From Bacillus sp. EB600 (GTDB lineage Bacteria; Bacillota; Bacilli; Bacillales; Cytobacillaceae), in contig NZ_JAEVLT010000020.1 of assembly GCF_024494385.1 (NCBI RefSeq), forward strand, positions 1 through 64,000: a stretch of 64,000 nt of DNA. The letters run 5' to 3'. Made by a program: the position numbers and the translations under genes. The notes below the pieces were generated by a model, which saw nothing but the letters and a program-made list of their open reading frames with translations, made no database searches and was not told where the DNA came from. Below are positions 53,140-63,227 of this stretch, one piece after another. Position 1 is the stretch's first letter. Each line of letters starts with the position of its first letter.

Positions 53140-56100
53140 AAATTTAAAAAAAGTACTAGTGATCGGATCAGGTCCCATTGTGATTGGGCAGGCAGCTGAA
53201 TTTGATTATGCTGGAACTCAGGCATGCATTGCCTTGAAGGAAGAAGGCATTGAGGTTGTTTTGATCAATAATAATCCGGCTACTATTATGACTGATGAAA
53301 CAGTGGCAGATAAAGTATATATGGAGCCGCTTACTATAAATACGATCGAGAAAATTATTAAGAAAGAAAAACCCGATGGGATTATCGGAACCCTTGGCGG
53401 GCAAACAGGCTTGAATCTTGCTGTTGAGCTTTATGAACAGAACATTTTGGAAAAATATAATGTCGAGTTATTAGGGACTTCTGTTGAATCTATTAAAAAC
53501 GGTGAGGATCGTGAAAGATTCCGCAACTTAATGCTTAAAATTGGTGAGCCTATACCAGATTCGAGCATCATTCATAGCTATGAAAAAGGTGTACAATTTG
53601 TTAAGGAAATAGGTTATCCCGTCATCATTCGCCCTGCTTATACGCTTGGAGGAGACGGAGGAGGCTTTGCACATAACGATGCCGAGCTTGAGGCTGTTCT
53701 AAAAAAAGGCTTATCTGCAAGCCCTATTCACCAGGTGCTGGTGGAAAGAAGCATTAAAGGCTGGAAAGAAATTGAGTATGAAGTTATGCGAGATGCAAAT
53801 GATACATGTATTATCGTTTGTAATATGGAGAACATGGATCCCGTAGGCGTTCATACCGGAGATTCCATTGTTGTTGCTCCATCACAAACCTTAACAGATG
53901 TTCAATATCAGATGCTTCGTGATGCATCAATCAAAGTCATTCGAGAATTAAAAATTATCGGAGGCTGTAACATCCAATTTGCACTTAACCCCTATTCAAA
54001 CGAGTATTGTATCATTGAAGTAAACCCAAGGGTAAGTCGTTCCTCCGCATTAGCCTCTAAAGCTACCGGATATCCAATTGCCCGGATGGCTGCAAAATGT
54101 TCGATTGGCTACCATTTAGATGAAATAGTAAATCCGATTACCGGCAATACGTTTGCTTCATTTGAGCCGGCGATTGATTATATTGTGGTAAAACTGCCGC
54201 GTTTTCCGTTTGATAAGTTTCCTGAGGCAGATCGATCTCTTGGAACACAGATGAAAGCAACAGGTGAAGTAATGGCGATTGATCGGACATTTGAAGGTGC
54301 GCTAAATAAAGCCATTCGTTCGCTGGAGTTGAATGTATACAGCTTAACAAATGCTGTACATCAATCATGGGATACGGATACTTTGTTTGAAATGCTGGAA
54401 AAGGCGAATGATCAGCGTTTATTCGTTATTGCTGAGGCGATGAAGCGGGATGTGCCGCTTGAAAAAATTCAGCAACTAACCCAGATCGATCCATGGTTTT
54501 TACACAAAATTAGCTCAATCGTCGAGTTGGAAAAGGAATTATCCACTTATACATGGGATGATGTACCGACTTCATTGCTTAAAATAGCAAAGCGTCACAA
54601 CATTTCTGATAAACTGTTAGCCAAAATTTATTTAGTACCTGAGAAACAAATCAGGAGTAAATGGAAGCAATTAAATTGGCAGCCTGGTTATAAAATGGTC
54701 GATACATGTTCCGCAGAATTTGATGCGATTACTCCTTACTATTACTCCACTTGGCTGGGGTTTGATGAGGTGGAAGCGACAGACGGAAGAAAAATCTTAG
54801 TTATTGGCTCTGGGCCGATCCGAATTGGTCAGGGGGTTGAATTTGATTACTGTTCTGTCCATGCAGCGAAAGCAATTAAGAAAAAAGGGTATGAAGCAGT
54901 CGTTATTAACAATAATCCAGAAACGGTGAGCACAGACTATTCAGTGGCAGATCGACTTTATTTTGAGCCGTTAGCTGTTGAAGATGTTATGAATGTAATC
55001 GAAAAAGAAAAGGTTGAAGGAGTCCTAATTCAATTTGGGGGACAAACAGCCATAAATATTGCGAGCGCATTGGAAGAAGAAGGAGTCAAGATTTTAGGAA
55101 CAACAGTCGCTGATGTTGATAAATTAGAAGATCGAAAAGAATTTTATCAGTTGCTGGAAGAATTAGATATTCCTCATATTAATGGTGAGATTGCGAACCA
55201 TTCGGAGGAAGTGTTAGCAGCAGCTGCTAAACTTGGTTACCCGGTTTTAGTTCGCCCGTCCTATGTGATCGGCGGTCAATCAATGTTTACGATTTATACG
55301 GAGGAAGAATTAAAACGATATATTCATCAATTAATTGAAAATTCCCAGGATCAAATGTGGCCGTTGCTTGTAGACCGTTATATGCCTGGACTTGAATGTG
55401 AAATTGATGTAATCAGTGATGGCCATGAAATTGTCGTCCCAGGTATATTTGAGCATATCGAAAGAGCCGGCGTACACTCCGGGGATAGCATTACTGTGTT
55501 TCCTCCTGTATCTTTATCCATTGAAATGAAAGAAATATTAATTGACTACGCTGGTAGAATTGCTAAATCATTGCCGATTGTTGGCATAATGAATATACAG
55601 TTTGTCATTTATGAAAATACAGTTTATGTTCTAGAGGTGAATCCTCGCTCTTCAAGAACTGTTCCAATTATTAGCAAAGTGACAGGTACTCCAATGATTG
55701 AATGGGCAATAAGAGTTCAATTAGGGGAGAAGTTAAAGGATATTTGTTCGATCCAAGGATTAATGCCAGAACCACATTATTACTCAGTAAAAACACCTGT
55801 ATTTTCTTCAAGAAAATTAAAAGGTGTAGACCCTGTTCTTGGACCAGAGATGAAATCAACTGGTGAAATTCTCGGATTAGGTATCACACTTGATGAGGCA
55901 CTGAAAAAGGCCCTTCCGTTAATGGAGGAACAACTAGATGATGAAGATTATCTTTTGTGCTCCATCTCTGACCGAGCTAAAGAAGAGAGCCTGCCTATTA
56001 TTAAAGACTTGGCTTTTAATAAATTCAAGCTTGCCGCAACAGAAGGTACAGCCCAATTCCTTCAAGAGAATGGGATCATGGTAGAAGAAATTATTAAGGA

Positions 56101-56359
56101 TTCAGATCAATTAAATAACTTTTTTCGAACTCAAAAAGTCAGAGCGGTCATCAATATTCCAAGCGAAGGGCGCAACGATAGTAAGTTTGGATTTTATATC
56201 CGCGAGCAATCAGTGAAATTTAATGTACCATGTTATACCCATTTTGATACCGTAAAAACCATCATTGGGTTAAGAAATCAAAATTCTTTTGACTCAAGTG
56301 TTTTTACCTTAGGGGAATATCACAAAATTGAAGGAAGTCCTATAGGAGGGGCACTATAA
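53126..56359 (+). CDS. carB: carbamoyl-phosphate synthase, large subunit
   Basis: 1077 residues with two homologous ATP-grasp halves: [19 protein letters not shown] near the start and [19 protein letters not shown] near residue 560. Each has the glycine-rich and GGQT(G/A) loops. A C-terminal MGS-like regulatory domain ([15 protein letters not shown]) follows. It makes carbamoyl phosphate for argF. ATG follows GGGAGAG and overlaps carA by 14 bases. Confidence 0.95.
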   Translation: MPLRKNLKKVLVIGSGPIVIGQAAEFDYAGTQACIALKEEGIEVVLINNNPATIMTDETVADKVYMEPLTINTIEKIIKKEKPDGIIGTLGGQTGLNLAVELYEQNILEKYNVELLGTSVESIKNGEDRERFRNLMLKIGEPIPDSSIIHSYEKGVQFVKEIGYPVIIRPAYTLGGDGGGFAHNDAELEAVLKKGLSASPIHQVLVERSIKGWKEIEYEVMRDANDTCIIVCNMENMDPVGVHTGDSIVVAPSQTLTDVQYQMLRDASIKVIRELKIIGGCNIQFALNPYSNEYCIIEVNPRVSRSSALASKATGYPIARMAAKCSIGYHLDEIVNPITGNTFASFEPAIDYIVVKLPRFPFDKFPEADRSLGTQMKATGEVMAIDRTFEGALNKAIRSLELNVYSLTNAVHQSWDTDTLFEMLEKANDQRLFVIAEAMKRDVPLEKIQQLTQIDPWFLHKISSIVELEKELSTYTWDDVPTSLLKIAKRHNISDKLLAKIYLVPEKQIRSKWKQLNWQPGYKMVDTCSAEFDAITPYYYSTWLGFDEVEATDGRKILVIGSGPIRIGQGVEFDYCSVHAAKAIKKKGYEAVVINNNPETVSTDYSVADRLYFEPLAVEDVMNVIEKEKVEGVLIQFGGQTAINIASALEEEGVKILGTTVADVDKLEDRKEFYQLLEELDIPHINGEIANHSEEVLAAAAKLGYPVLVRPSYVIGGQSMFTIYTEEELKRYIHQLIENSQDQMWPLLVDRYMPGLECEIDVISDGHEIVVPGIFEHIERAGVHSGDSITVFPPVSLSIEMKEILIDYAGRIAKSLPIVGIMNIQFVIYENTVYVLEVNPRSSRTVPIISKVTGTPMIEWAIRVQLGEKLKDICSIQGLMPEPHYYSVKTPVFSSRKLKGVDPVLGPEMKSTGEILGLGITLDEALKKALPLMEEQLDDEDYLLCSISDRAKEESLPIIKDLAFNKFKLAATEGTAQFLQENGIMVEEIIKDSDQLNNFFRTQKVRAVINIPSEGRNDSKFGFYIREQSVKFNVPCYTHFDTVKTIIGLRNQNSFDSSVFTLGEYHKIEGSPIGGAL

Positions 56360-56360
56360 A

Positions 56361-57338
56361 ATGGTAAATACAATAAAAACGATTGATAACATTGAAGTAA
56401 TACAGGAAAGTTTAAAAGGAAAGGACTTTTTGAAAATTGCTGATTTTCAACCAGGAGAGATATTATATTTGCTTGAAGAAGCACAGGAATTAAAAAAATT
56501 ACAAAAACAAGGCATACCCCATCCATTTCTGAGCGGGAAAGTATTAGGGATGTTGTTTGAAAAATCGTCTACTCGTACACGTGTTTCTTTTGAAGTCGGA
56601 ATGCTCCAATTAGGAGGGCATGCAATATTTTTAAGTCCTAGGGATATTCAACTAGGAAGAGGGGAAAGTATTTCTGATACCGCTAAGGTTTTATCAAGGT
56701 ATCTCGATGCACTTATGATTAGAACCTTTTCACATGAGTCAATCGAAGAATTTGCTTACCATTCCGATGCACCAATTATTAACGGTTTAACTGACCCTCA
56801 TCACCCTGTACAGGTGATGGCTGATTTATTAACGATATTGGAACATAAAGGGAAGTTAGAAGGCCTGAAGCTTTGCTATGTTGGCGATGGAAATAATAAT
56901 GTAACACACTCACTAATCGAAGGTGCAGCTAAAGTTGGTATGCATATTAGTGTAGCCAGTCCAAAAAAATATCAACCAAATCAAGAAATCGTCGCTAAAG
57001 CAATCGAGGATGCAAAAGTAACGGGAAGTAAGATATCAATTTTAGAAGATCCAATTGAAGCAATGAAGGATGCTGACGTGGTTGTAACAGATGTTTGGAC
57101 CAGCATGGGCTTCGAGGAAGAAGCACAAGAAAGAATTAATGCATTTCAATCGTACCAAGTGAATGAGGCGCTTTGTAGTTATGCAAAAAGTGATTATATT
57201 TTTATGCATTGCCTGCCGGCACACCGTGGTGAAGAGGTGACAGCTGAGATCATTGATGGACCTCATTCAGTTGTATTTGATGAAGCGGAGAATCGTTTGC
57301 ATGCCCAAAAAGCTGTTTTAAAGGCATTGCTTTCATAA
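56361..57338 (+). CDS. argF: ornithine carbamoyltransferase
   Basis: 325 residues. The carbamoyl-phosphate site is KSSTRTRVSFEVG; ornithine binding is at VVTDVWTSMGFEEE and HCLPAHRGEEV. It makes citrulline. A short N-terminal extension of about 15 residues (MVNTIKTIDNIE) precedes the usual start. ATG follows AGGAGGGGC; it begins one base after the carB stop. Confidence 0.95.
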   Translation: MVNTIKTIDNIEVIQESLKGKDFLKIADFQPGEILYLLEEAQELKKLQKQGIPHPFLSGKVLGMLFEKSSTRTRVSFEVGMLQLGGHAIFLSPRDIQLGRGESISDTAKVLSRYLDALMIRTFSHESIEEFAYHSDAPIINGLTDPHHPVQVMADLLTILEHKGKLEGLKLCYVGDGNNNVTHSLIEGAAKVGMHISVASPKKYQPNQEIVAKAIEDAKVTGSKISILEDPIEAMKDADVVVTDVWTSMGFEEEAQERINAFQSYQVNEALCSYAKSDYIFMHCLPAHRGEEVTAEIIDGPHSVVFDEAENRLHAQKAVLKALLS

Positions 57339-57374
57339 AATACAATAATCAATAAGAATTTTTTTAAAAAAACA

Positions 57375-57403
57375 GTGGCATTTTTTCTGAGTTAATGTAT
57401 AAT
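57375..57403 (+). promoter_or_regulatory. argG promoter
   Basis: -35 GTGGCA (57375-57380), 17-base spacer, -10 TATAAT (57398-57403). The -10 lies within TGTATAATAATTC, which shares TGTATAATWAT with the argC upstream region, so the same arginine repressor probably controls both. TCGAATGAATTTTAAT just after it is a second ARG-box-like piece. Confidence 0.55.
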
Positions 57404-57451
57404 AATTCTATCGAATGAATTTTAATGCAATGGAATGTGAGGAGAATACAA

Positions 57452-58666
57452 GTGGCGAAAGAAAAAATAGTCTTAGCATATTCAGGTGGTTTGGATACAT
57501 CTGTTTCAGTTAAATGGATTCAGGAAAAATACGGTTATGATGTCATTGCTTTAGGATTGGATGTTGGTGAAGGAAAAGATCTTGAAGCAATCAAAAATAA
57601 AGCTTTAAATGTTGGAGCAATTAAAGCATATATGATAGATGCAAAAGAAATGCTTGCAAAGGATTATATTTTACCTGCATTAAAAGCAAATTGCTTATAT
57701 GAAGGTAAATATCCATTATCATCTGCACTTTCACGTCCATTAATTTCAAAACTATTGGTGGATGTTGCTGAAAAAGAAGGTGCAACAGCAGTTGCTCACG
57801 GATGTACAGGAAAAGGAAACGACCAAGTTCGTTTTGAAGTATCGATTCAAGCGTTAAACCCGAGCCTAAAGGTTGTCGCTCCTGTTCGTGAATGGGGAAT
57901 GAATCGTGATGACGAAATCGAATATGCGGAAAAGAATGGAATTCCTGTCCCGGCTAATTTAGACAACCCATATTCAATTGATGCAAATATATGGGGACGT
58001 GCTTGTGAGGCAGGCGTTCTTGAAAATCCTTGGAATGAAGCTCCTGAAGGTGCTTTTGCGTGGACGACTCCCGTTGAGTTGACACCAGATGCCCCCGAGT
58101 ACATCGAAATTGAATTTGAAAAAGGTGTGCCTGTTGCTCTTAACGGAGAAAAGCTTCCTTTGGTTCAATTGATTGAAACATTAAATCTGCTTGGCGGCAA
58201 ACATGGAATTGGCCGTATTGATCATATTGAAAACCGTTTAGTTGGAATAAAATCACGTGAAGTGTATGAAAATCCAGCTGCATTAATATTAATTAATGCA
58301 CATAAAGAATTAGAATTTTTAACACTTCCTCGCGAAGTTACTCAATTTAAGACTCAAGTTGAGCAGCAAATGACAAAACTTATTTATGAAGGATTATGGT
58401 ATTCACCATTAAAAGCTGCACTTGATGCTTTTGTTGAAGAAACACAAGAAACTGTTTCTGGAACAATCCGCATTAAACTTTTCAAAGGCAGCCATACAGT
58501 TGTTGCCCGTAAGTCAGATAACAGTCTCTATAATGAAGAACTGGCTACTTACTCTAAAGGTGATGCGTTTGATCATCAAGCAGCAGAAGGATTCATTAAG
58601 ATTTTTGGTTTACCAACAAAAGTTTTTTCTGAAGTTAACAAAAAAAAAGAAATAATCGTTAAATAA
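57452..58666 (+). CDS. argG: argininosuccinate synthase
   Basis: 404 residues. The ATP pyrophosphatase P-loop is [11 protein letters not shown]; other signatures are [27 protein letters not shown] and [11 protein letters not shown]-like ([11 protein letters not shown]). It joins citrulline and aspartate. GTG start at 57452 after GAGGAG; an upstream ATG in frame has no ribosome binding site. It has its own promoter. Confidence 0.95.
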   Translation: MAKEKIVLAYSGGLDTSVSVKWIQEKYGYDVIALGLDVGEGKDLEAIKNKALNVGAIKAYMIDAKEMLAKDYILPALKANCLYEGKYPLSSALSRPLISKLLVDVAEKEGATAVAHGCTGKGNDQVRFEVSIQALNPSLKVVAPVREWGMNRDDEIEYAEKNGIPVPANLDNPYSIDANIWGRACEAGVLENPWNEAPEGAFAWTTPVELTPDAPEYIEIEFEKGVPVALNGEKLPLVQLIETLNLLGGKHGIGRIDHIENRLVGIKSREVYENPAALILINAHKELEFLTLPREVTQFKTQVEQQMTKLIYEGLWYSPLKAALDAFVEETQETVSGTIRIKLFKGSHTVVARKSDNSLYNEELATYSKGDAFDHQAAEGFIKIFGLPTKVFSEVNKKKEIIVK

Positions 58667-58693
58667 AAATTATATACTAATACGTAAGAGGTG

Positions 58694-58715
58694 CCCTCGA
58701 AATTCATTTCGAGGG
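58694..58715 (+). other. intercistronic hairpin argG-argH
   Basis: TGCCCTCGAA / TTCGAGGGCA with an ATTCAT loop and no T run. It is more likely an mRNA-stability or processing element than a terminator. Confidence 0.55.
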
Positions 58716-58746
58716 CAATCTGCTTGATGATAAGGAGGAGTTCGGC

Positions 58747-60123
58747 GTGGCAAAGTTATGGGGTGGACGTTTTACAAAGGAAACAAATAAACTCGTTGAG
58801 GAATTTACCGCTTCAATTCCATTTGATCAAAAACTAGCCAAAGAGGATATCGCTGGAAGTATGGCCCATGTTCAAATGTTAGGTGAATGTGGAATCATTC
58901 CGCAAGAGGATGCTGATAAAATTAAAAACGGCCTGCTTACGATCAAAACAAAGCTTGATAATAATCAGGTGGATTTTTTAGTTGAAGATGAAGATATTCA
59001 TATGAATATTGAAAGATTATTAACGGAAACAATAGGTCAAGTCGGCGGTAAGCTGCATACAGGACGAAGCCGTAATGACCAAGTAGCTGTGGATATGCAT
59101 CTCTATTTAAGAACAAAAACAACCGAAATTATAAAATTAGTTGAAGATGTCCAATCATCGTTAATCGAGCAGGCAAAAGCGAATGTAGATACATTAATTC
59201 CAGGGTATACTCATCTTCAACGTGCACAGCCTGTATCCTTTGCACACCATTTAATGGCTTATTTTTGGATGTTGGAACGAGACAAAGGGAGATTAATGGA
59301 TAGCCTGAAACGTATCAATTGGATGCCACTTGGGGCTGGGGCTTTAGCAGGGACAACCTTCCCGATTAATCGTGAACGAGTTGCGGAGATTTTAGGCTTT
59401 GAAACCGTCTATCCTAATAGTATGGATGCTGTGAGTGATCGTGATTTTATCCTTGAATTTTTATCGATCGGTTCCATCATCATGACGCATATTTCAAGAT
59501 TATCTGAAGAACTTGTAATCTGGTCGAGTCAAGAATTTCAATTTGTAGAATTAGATGATTCATTCTGTACTGGCTCAAGTATTATGCCGCAAAAGAAAAA
59601 TCCGGATGTTCCGGAGCTTCTAAGAGGGAAAACAGGCCGTACATATGGTAATTTAATTGGATTGCTAACTGTTCTCAAGGGGCTGCCACTAGCGTACAAT
59701 AAGGATCTACAGGAAGATAAAGAGGGTATGTTTGATACGGTTGAAACACTGGAAGGTTCCCTTAAATTATTGGCGCCAATGATTGAAACGATGACAGTTA
59801 AAAAAGATGTTATGCGCAAAGCAATCAATAATGATTTTTCTAATGCAACTGATATTGCAGATTACCTAGTGCGTAAGGGAGTGCCATTCCGTGAAGCACA
59901 TGAAATAATCGGAAAAATTGTTCTATATGCCATCCAGCATCAAAAATATTTACTGGACTTGTCCTTTGAAGAGTATCAGCAGTTCAGTCCATTATTTGAA
60001 GATGATATCTATGCGGTCTTGTCACCAGAGCATGTAGTGGCTGTAAGAAATAGCTTCGGAGGAACATCTCCAGAGCAGGTGAAACAACAGATTACATTGG
60101 CAGAGGGTAAGCTTCATAATTGA
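58747..60123 (+). CDS. argH: argininosuccinate lyase
   Basis: 458 residues of the fumarase/aspartase superfamily. The signature [12 protein letters not shown] holds the catalytic Ser; [19 protein letters not shown] and [16 protein letters not shown] are also present. It splits argininosuccinate into arginine and fumarate, completing the pathway. GTG start after AAGGAGGAG. Confidence 0.95.
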   Translation: MAKLWGGRFTKETNKLVEEFTASIPFDQKLAKEDIAGSMAHVQMLGECGIIPQEDADKIKNGLLTIKTKLDNNQVDFLVEDEDIHMNIERLLTETIGQVGGKLHTGRSRNDQVAVDMHLYLRTKTTEIIKLVEDVQSSLIEQAKANVDTLIPGYTHLQRAQPVSFAHHLMAYFWMLERDKGRLMDSLKRINWMPLGAGALAGTTFPINRERVAEILGFETVYPNSMDAVSDRDFILEFLSIGSIIMTHISRLSEELVIWSSQEFQFVELDDSFCTGSSIMPQKKNPDVPELLRGKTGRTYGNLIGLLTVLKGLPLAYNKDLQEDKEGMFDTVETLEGSLKLLAPMIETMTVKKDVMRKAINNDFSNATDIADYLVRKGVPFREAHEIIGKIVLYAIQHQKYLLDLSFEEYQQFSPLFEDDIYAVLSPEHVVAVRNSFGGTSPEQVKQQITLAEGKLHN

Positions 60124-60159
60124 ATACAGCCCTTTTTTTGAATAATTAGTTTTAAATGA

Positions 60160-60188
60160 TTGACATAAATAAATAATTGCACTAGAAT
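60160..60188 (+). promoter_or_regulatory. sigma-A promoter of the hom leader
   Basis: TTGACA (60160-60165), 17-base spacer, TAGAAT (60183-60188). It is the best consensus promoter in the window and lies about 45 bases ahead of the SAM aptamer. Confidence 0.75.
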
Positions 60189-60231
60189 TGCAATTATATT
60201 ATGAAAATATAATTTAATTTAATACTATATA

Positions 60232-60346
60232 CTCTTATCCAGAGCGGCGGAGGGACTAGGCCCGATGAAGCCCGGCAACCATCAAGGTATTCCTTGAAAA
60301 GGTGCTAATTCCTGCAGGTTATTTAATAACCTGAAAGATAAGGGGA
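60232..60346 (+). ncRNA. SAM-I (S-box) riboswitch
   Basis: CTTATCCAGAG...GATAAG closes P1. Between them lie the conserved GGCGGAGGGACTAGGCCCGA, TGAAGCCCGGCAACC, AAGGTGCTAATTCCTGCAG pieces of the S-box. With SAM bound, the anti-antiterminator forms and the terminator at 60350-60384 stops transcription. It precedes the homoserine dehydrogenase gene. Confidence 0.95.
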
Positions 60347-60349
60347 GGA

Positions 60350-60384
60350 AAAGCCCTCTTCTTATGAAGAGGGCTTTTTCTTTA
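60350..60384 (+). terminator. S-box regulatory terminator
   Basis: AAAGCCCTCTTC / GAAGAGGGCTTT stem followed by TTCTTT, directly after the aptamer and 30 bases before hom. Confidence 0.9.
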
Positions 60385-60413
60385 ATGTTGACTAAATAAA
60401 GGGGTGTAGCGGC

Positions 60414-61409
60414 ATGTCTGTAGTAAATGTGGCAATATTAGGCTTTGGAACAGTAGGAGAAGGGGTTTATAAAACGATTCAATCACACCAAGAAGAGCTT
60501 ACAGCTATTTTAGGAAGTAGAGTGGAAGTTGCGGCAGTTTTAGTTAGAAATAAGCAAAAAGATCGAAAAATCTCAGAGAATACCTTAGTAACTGATGATT
60601 TTGACGAAATTATCCGTCTTCCAAGGCTTGATGTCGTAATCGAAGCCATTGTTGGTAATGAACCTAGCTTTACCTATTTGAAAAAAGCAATTCAAAGAGG
60701 CTGTCATATTATTACTGCAAATAAACAGATGTTTGCGCACTACGGAAAAGAGTTAATGAAAATGGCGGATGACTATCATGTTACAGTCGGGTTTGAAGCG
60801 ACTGTTGCTGGCGGTGTTCCGATTATTCAAACACTTCGGCATTTACTAAAAGTAAATCGTGTCCAATCAGTCCAGGGTATTCTAAATGGGACTTCAAATT
60901 TTATTTTGACTGAGATGAGGGAAAAGCAACAGTCCTTTGAGGAGGCATTAAAACTTGCACAACACAAAGGGTTTGCTGAAGCAGATCCAACTAACGATAT
61001 TGAAGGCATTGACGCTTTTTATAAACTAATGATTCTAAGCAAAATTGCGTTTGGTAAAGAACCAGATTGGAAATCGGTTGAGCTTCAAGGAATAAATGGA
61101 ATTACTAGTGAAAGTATTGCAGCTGCAGAAAAGAGTGGGTTGCGTTTTAAACACATTGCTTCCCTAGGTCAAAAGGGGGATAAAATAATCGGGTCTGTAA
61201 AACCTGTTCTAATTGGGAAATCACATCCATTTTATAATGTTGAGGGTGTTGAAAATGCCGTTAATGTTCAATCAGATATTGTGGGAAGTATTACATTACA
61301 GGGACCAGGTGCAGGTATGTTTCCGACTGCAAGTGCAATAATTGAAGATCTAGTCTATGTAGCCAAAAAGCAGGCAAAAAATCAAGCAATTCTAGCTGAA
61401 TCCATGTAG
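60414..61409 (+). CDS. hom: homoserine dehydrogenase, short form without ACT domain
   Basis: 331 residues. The NAD(P)-binding region is VAILGFGTVGEGVYKTI; TANKQMFAHYG, the catalytic region GGVPIIQTLRHLL, ILNGTSNFILTEM and GFAEADPTNDIEGIDA are standard. It reduces aspartate semialdehyde to homoserine. B. subtilis Hom is about 100 residues longer because of a C-terminal ACT domain; that domain is absent here and the gene ends at the catalytic part. The SAM riboswitch suggests this copy feeds methionine synthesis specifically. Confidence 0.92.
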   Translation: MSVVNVAILGFGTVGEGVYKTIQSHQEELTAILGSRVEVAAVLVRNKQKDRKISENTLVTDDFDEIIRLPRLDVVIEAIVGNEPSFTYLKKAIQRGCHIITANKQMFAHYGKELMKMADDYHVTVGFEATVAGGVPIIQTLRHLLKVNRVQSVQGILNGTSNFILTEMREKQQSFEEALKLAQHKGFAEADPTNDIEGIDAFYKLMILSKIAFGKEPDWKSVELQGINGITSESIAAAEKSGLRFKHIASLGQKGDKIIGSVKPVLIGKSHPFYNVEGVENAVNVQSDIVGSITLQGPGAGMFPTASAIIEDLVYVAKKQAKNQAILAESM

Positions 61410-61514
61410 AACAAGGGAGAGTCCCTAAATCGGGTTGGGACTCTCTGGGATTAGTTGTAAATAAATCCTTAAAGTATAAAGAAGTATGTTTGTAATTTAA
61501 AATCACCCCGAAAG
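61410..61514 (+). other. hom 3' hairpin
   Basis: GGGAGAGTCCC / GGGACTCTC (61417-61445) forms a strong stem but has no T run. It could be a weak terminator or stability element ahead of the DnaA-box cluster. Confidence 0.45.
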
Positions 61515-61680
61515 TTATCCACAAACAAAACCTTGTCTTTTGAGTACTCCACAGACTTATGCACATTATCCACAATATTCATCTGCAATATCCACAATTT
61601 TTATTAACACATGGCGCTACCGAAAAAACTTTTTATCAAGGCATTTTAAAGCATTATCCACAATATCCACAGTATCCACA
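61515..61680 (+). promoter_or_regulatory. DnaA-box cluster with three abutting boxes
   Basis: Exact TTATCCACA occurs at 61515, 61566 and 61654. One-mismatch boxes occur at 61588 (ATATCCACA), 61663 (ATATCCACA) and 61672 (GTATCCACA). The last three (61654-61680) are tandem with no gap, all on the plus strand. B. subtilis has chromosomal DnaA-box clusters away from oriC that bind DnaA and restrain initiation; this looks like one. No dnaA or dnaN gene is near, so it is not oriC by context. Confidence 0.75.
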
Positions 61681-61960
61681 AAAAATGTGTTGAAAAGGTT
61701 TTGAAAAGAACGTTCTGTCTCAAATTAGGTAAGGTTCACAATCTATTCAATTTTCTAATTTTAATATGTTAAGAAACTGTGAAAGCCGTTGCTCCTTTGA
61801 ATAGAACCGAATATAGTAAAAGTGTAGAGAAGGTAGTGAAGCAATTCACAAACACTCTCTAGTAAAAACAACTGGCCGGTTGTATCTCCTTAACGGAGAA
61901 CGTTAAACGTCACTATTTTCTCTTGTGAAATGATTCGCAATAAAGTAGGAGATGATTACG

Positions 61961-62473
61961 ATGAGATGGTATAAAACCCCTCTCGCAGCTGTAGTTTGGA
62001 CAGTTTTAAGAATATGGCTTGGAGTCCAATGGGTAGAAGGTGGAATTGAAAAATTCGCGAATGGTTTTGATGCAACTGGATTTTTAAAAGGAGCACTTGC
62101 AAAAGCAACAGGTGAGCATCCCGCAGTAGCAGTCTGGTATGCAGATTTCCTTAAAGGCTTTGCGATCCCGAATGTGCACTTATTTAACGCTATCATTCCC
62201 ATCGGCGAACTTCTTGTCGGAGTAGCACTAATTGTCGGATTAGCTACCATCCCTGCTCTTATTGCCGGTGCGTTTATGAATTTAAATTTCATGCTGGCAG
62301 GAACAACAAGCACAAACCCAGTTCTTTACACAGCAACAATGATCCTTTTGTTCGCAGGAGCTGGAGCATACTTCTTTGGACTTGACCGTTTCGCCATTCC
62401 TTATCTCAAAAAGGTCTTCAAAAGGGGCGAAAAGGGTCATAGAAAAGCAGTGAATGAACATCATGTTAGATAA
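61961..62473 (+). CDS. DoxX family membrane protein
   Basis: 170 residues with four transmembrane helices. The DoxX pattern is seen in VLRIWLGVQWVEGGIEKFANGF and NAIIPIGELLVGVALIVGLATIPALIAGAFMNLNFML. The DoxX family includes thiosulfate:quinone oxidoreductase subunits and stress-related membrane proteins; I cannot assign a substrate. ATG at 61961 fits GTAGGAGATG; 61952 is too close. Confidence 0.82.
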   Translation: MRWYKTPLAAVVWTVLRIWLGVQWVEGGIEKFANGFDATGFLKGALAKATGEHPAVAVWYADFLKGFAIPNVHLFNAIIPIGELLVGVALIVGLATIPALIAGAFMNLNFMLAGTTSTNPVLYTATMILLFAGAGAYFFGLDRFAIPYLKKVFKRGEKGHRKAVNEHHVR

Positions 62474-62550
62474 CAGATTCTACAACAGCCTTACAGTCAT
62501 CAAAATCTCTTTATAGAATCTGACTATTTATATCCCCCTATATTTATTTA

Positions 62551-62588
62551 AAAAAAAGAAGCAGGAATTCCCTGCTTCTCCTTTTTTT
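62551..62588. terminator. doxX terminator
   Basis: AAAAAGAAGCAGG / CCTGCTTCTCCTTTTTTT stem with A and T runs; usable both ways. Confidence 0.8.
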
Positions 62589-62651
62589 CCTGAGTTGTAG
62601 GTAATAAATAGCGCAGCGCCCAAGGGTGCTTTCGCTTTCCTTCCGAAAGGG

Positions 62652-62837
62652 TTATCTTCTTTTTGCATTAACGCGCTGGTTTGCTGCGTTTGCCCGTGCT
62701 TGGGCTTCTAGATCCTCTTGATCAGCAAGTTCACGAGAATACTCTACGTCAATTCCATCTGATTTAAGATTTTTTGGTACTTGTGGAAGTGATGCTTTAT
62801 TTTTATCACGAGTTTTGTGACCATGAGAACGACCCAC
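62652..62837 (-). CDS. yfhD: YfhD family protein
   Basis: 61 hydrophilic residues. MGRSHGHKTRDKNKASLPQVPKNLKSDG and VEYSRELADQEDLEAQARA are the YfhD signature. Function unknown; typical of spore-forming bacilli. ATG follows AAAGGGG. In B. subtilis yfhD, yfhE and recX (yfhG) lie together, as here, although yfhF is missing in this window. Confidence 0.85.
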   Translation of the reverse strand: MGRSHGHKTRDKNKASLPQVPKNLKSDGIDVEYSRELADQEDLEAQARANAANQRVNAKRR

Positions 62838-62927
62838 TGCAAAAACCCCTTTCAGCTTTTAAATAATTTGGAAGAAAATTATCTTCCTCTACTATTATTG
62901 CCAAACAGAGGATTTTCATAATGGAAA

Positions 62928-63056
62928 TTAATGCTTCGTTCTTCTTTCATTATAGCCTCCGGCACGATCAGCCAATTTAAAATCACGTTGATAACCAACT
63001 TCTTGCGCGCTAGTAAGCGTATATTTTGGTTTTTCCTTCTTCTTTTTATCTGCCAC
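62928..63056 (-). CDS. yfhE: YfhE family protein
   Basis: 42 residues from a GTG start nine bases after AAAGGAG (an ATG overlapping that site would add three residues). The core LTSAQEVGYQRDFKLADRAGGYN matches YfhE. Very short basic protein of unknown role, upstream of yfhD on the same strand. Confidence 0.8.
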   Translation of the reverse strand: MADKKKKEKPKYTLTSAQEVGYQRDFKLADRAGGYNERRTKH

Positions 63057-63227
63057 AATTTTCATCTCCTTTCAGATAGTTTAATTTTTCCTCCTAAAAA
63101 GACCTTCAAAAAATGACAACAGCACTTTTTTGTACTTATTTCCATTTTTACCCTACAAGCAAAGAAAGATACAGCTTTTCATAAAAATCCCGTTAAATAT
63201 GGTAGAGTAATGAATGAGGTGAGGAAA

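Noticed and set aside
61291-61575. Minus-strand 94-residue ORF at the hom 3' end
   Set aside because: It is a shadow of hom and of the DnaA-box region, with no ribosome binding site.
61515-61680. Chromosomal replication origin oriC
   Set aside because: DnaA boxes are present, but dnaA, dnaN, rpmH and an obvious unwinding element are not. The neighbours are hom and doxX.
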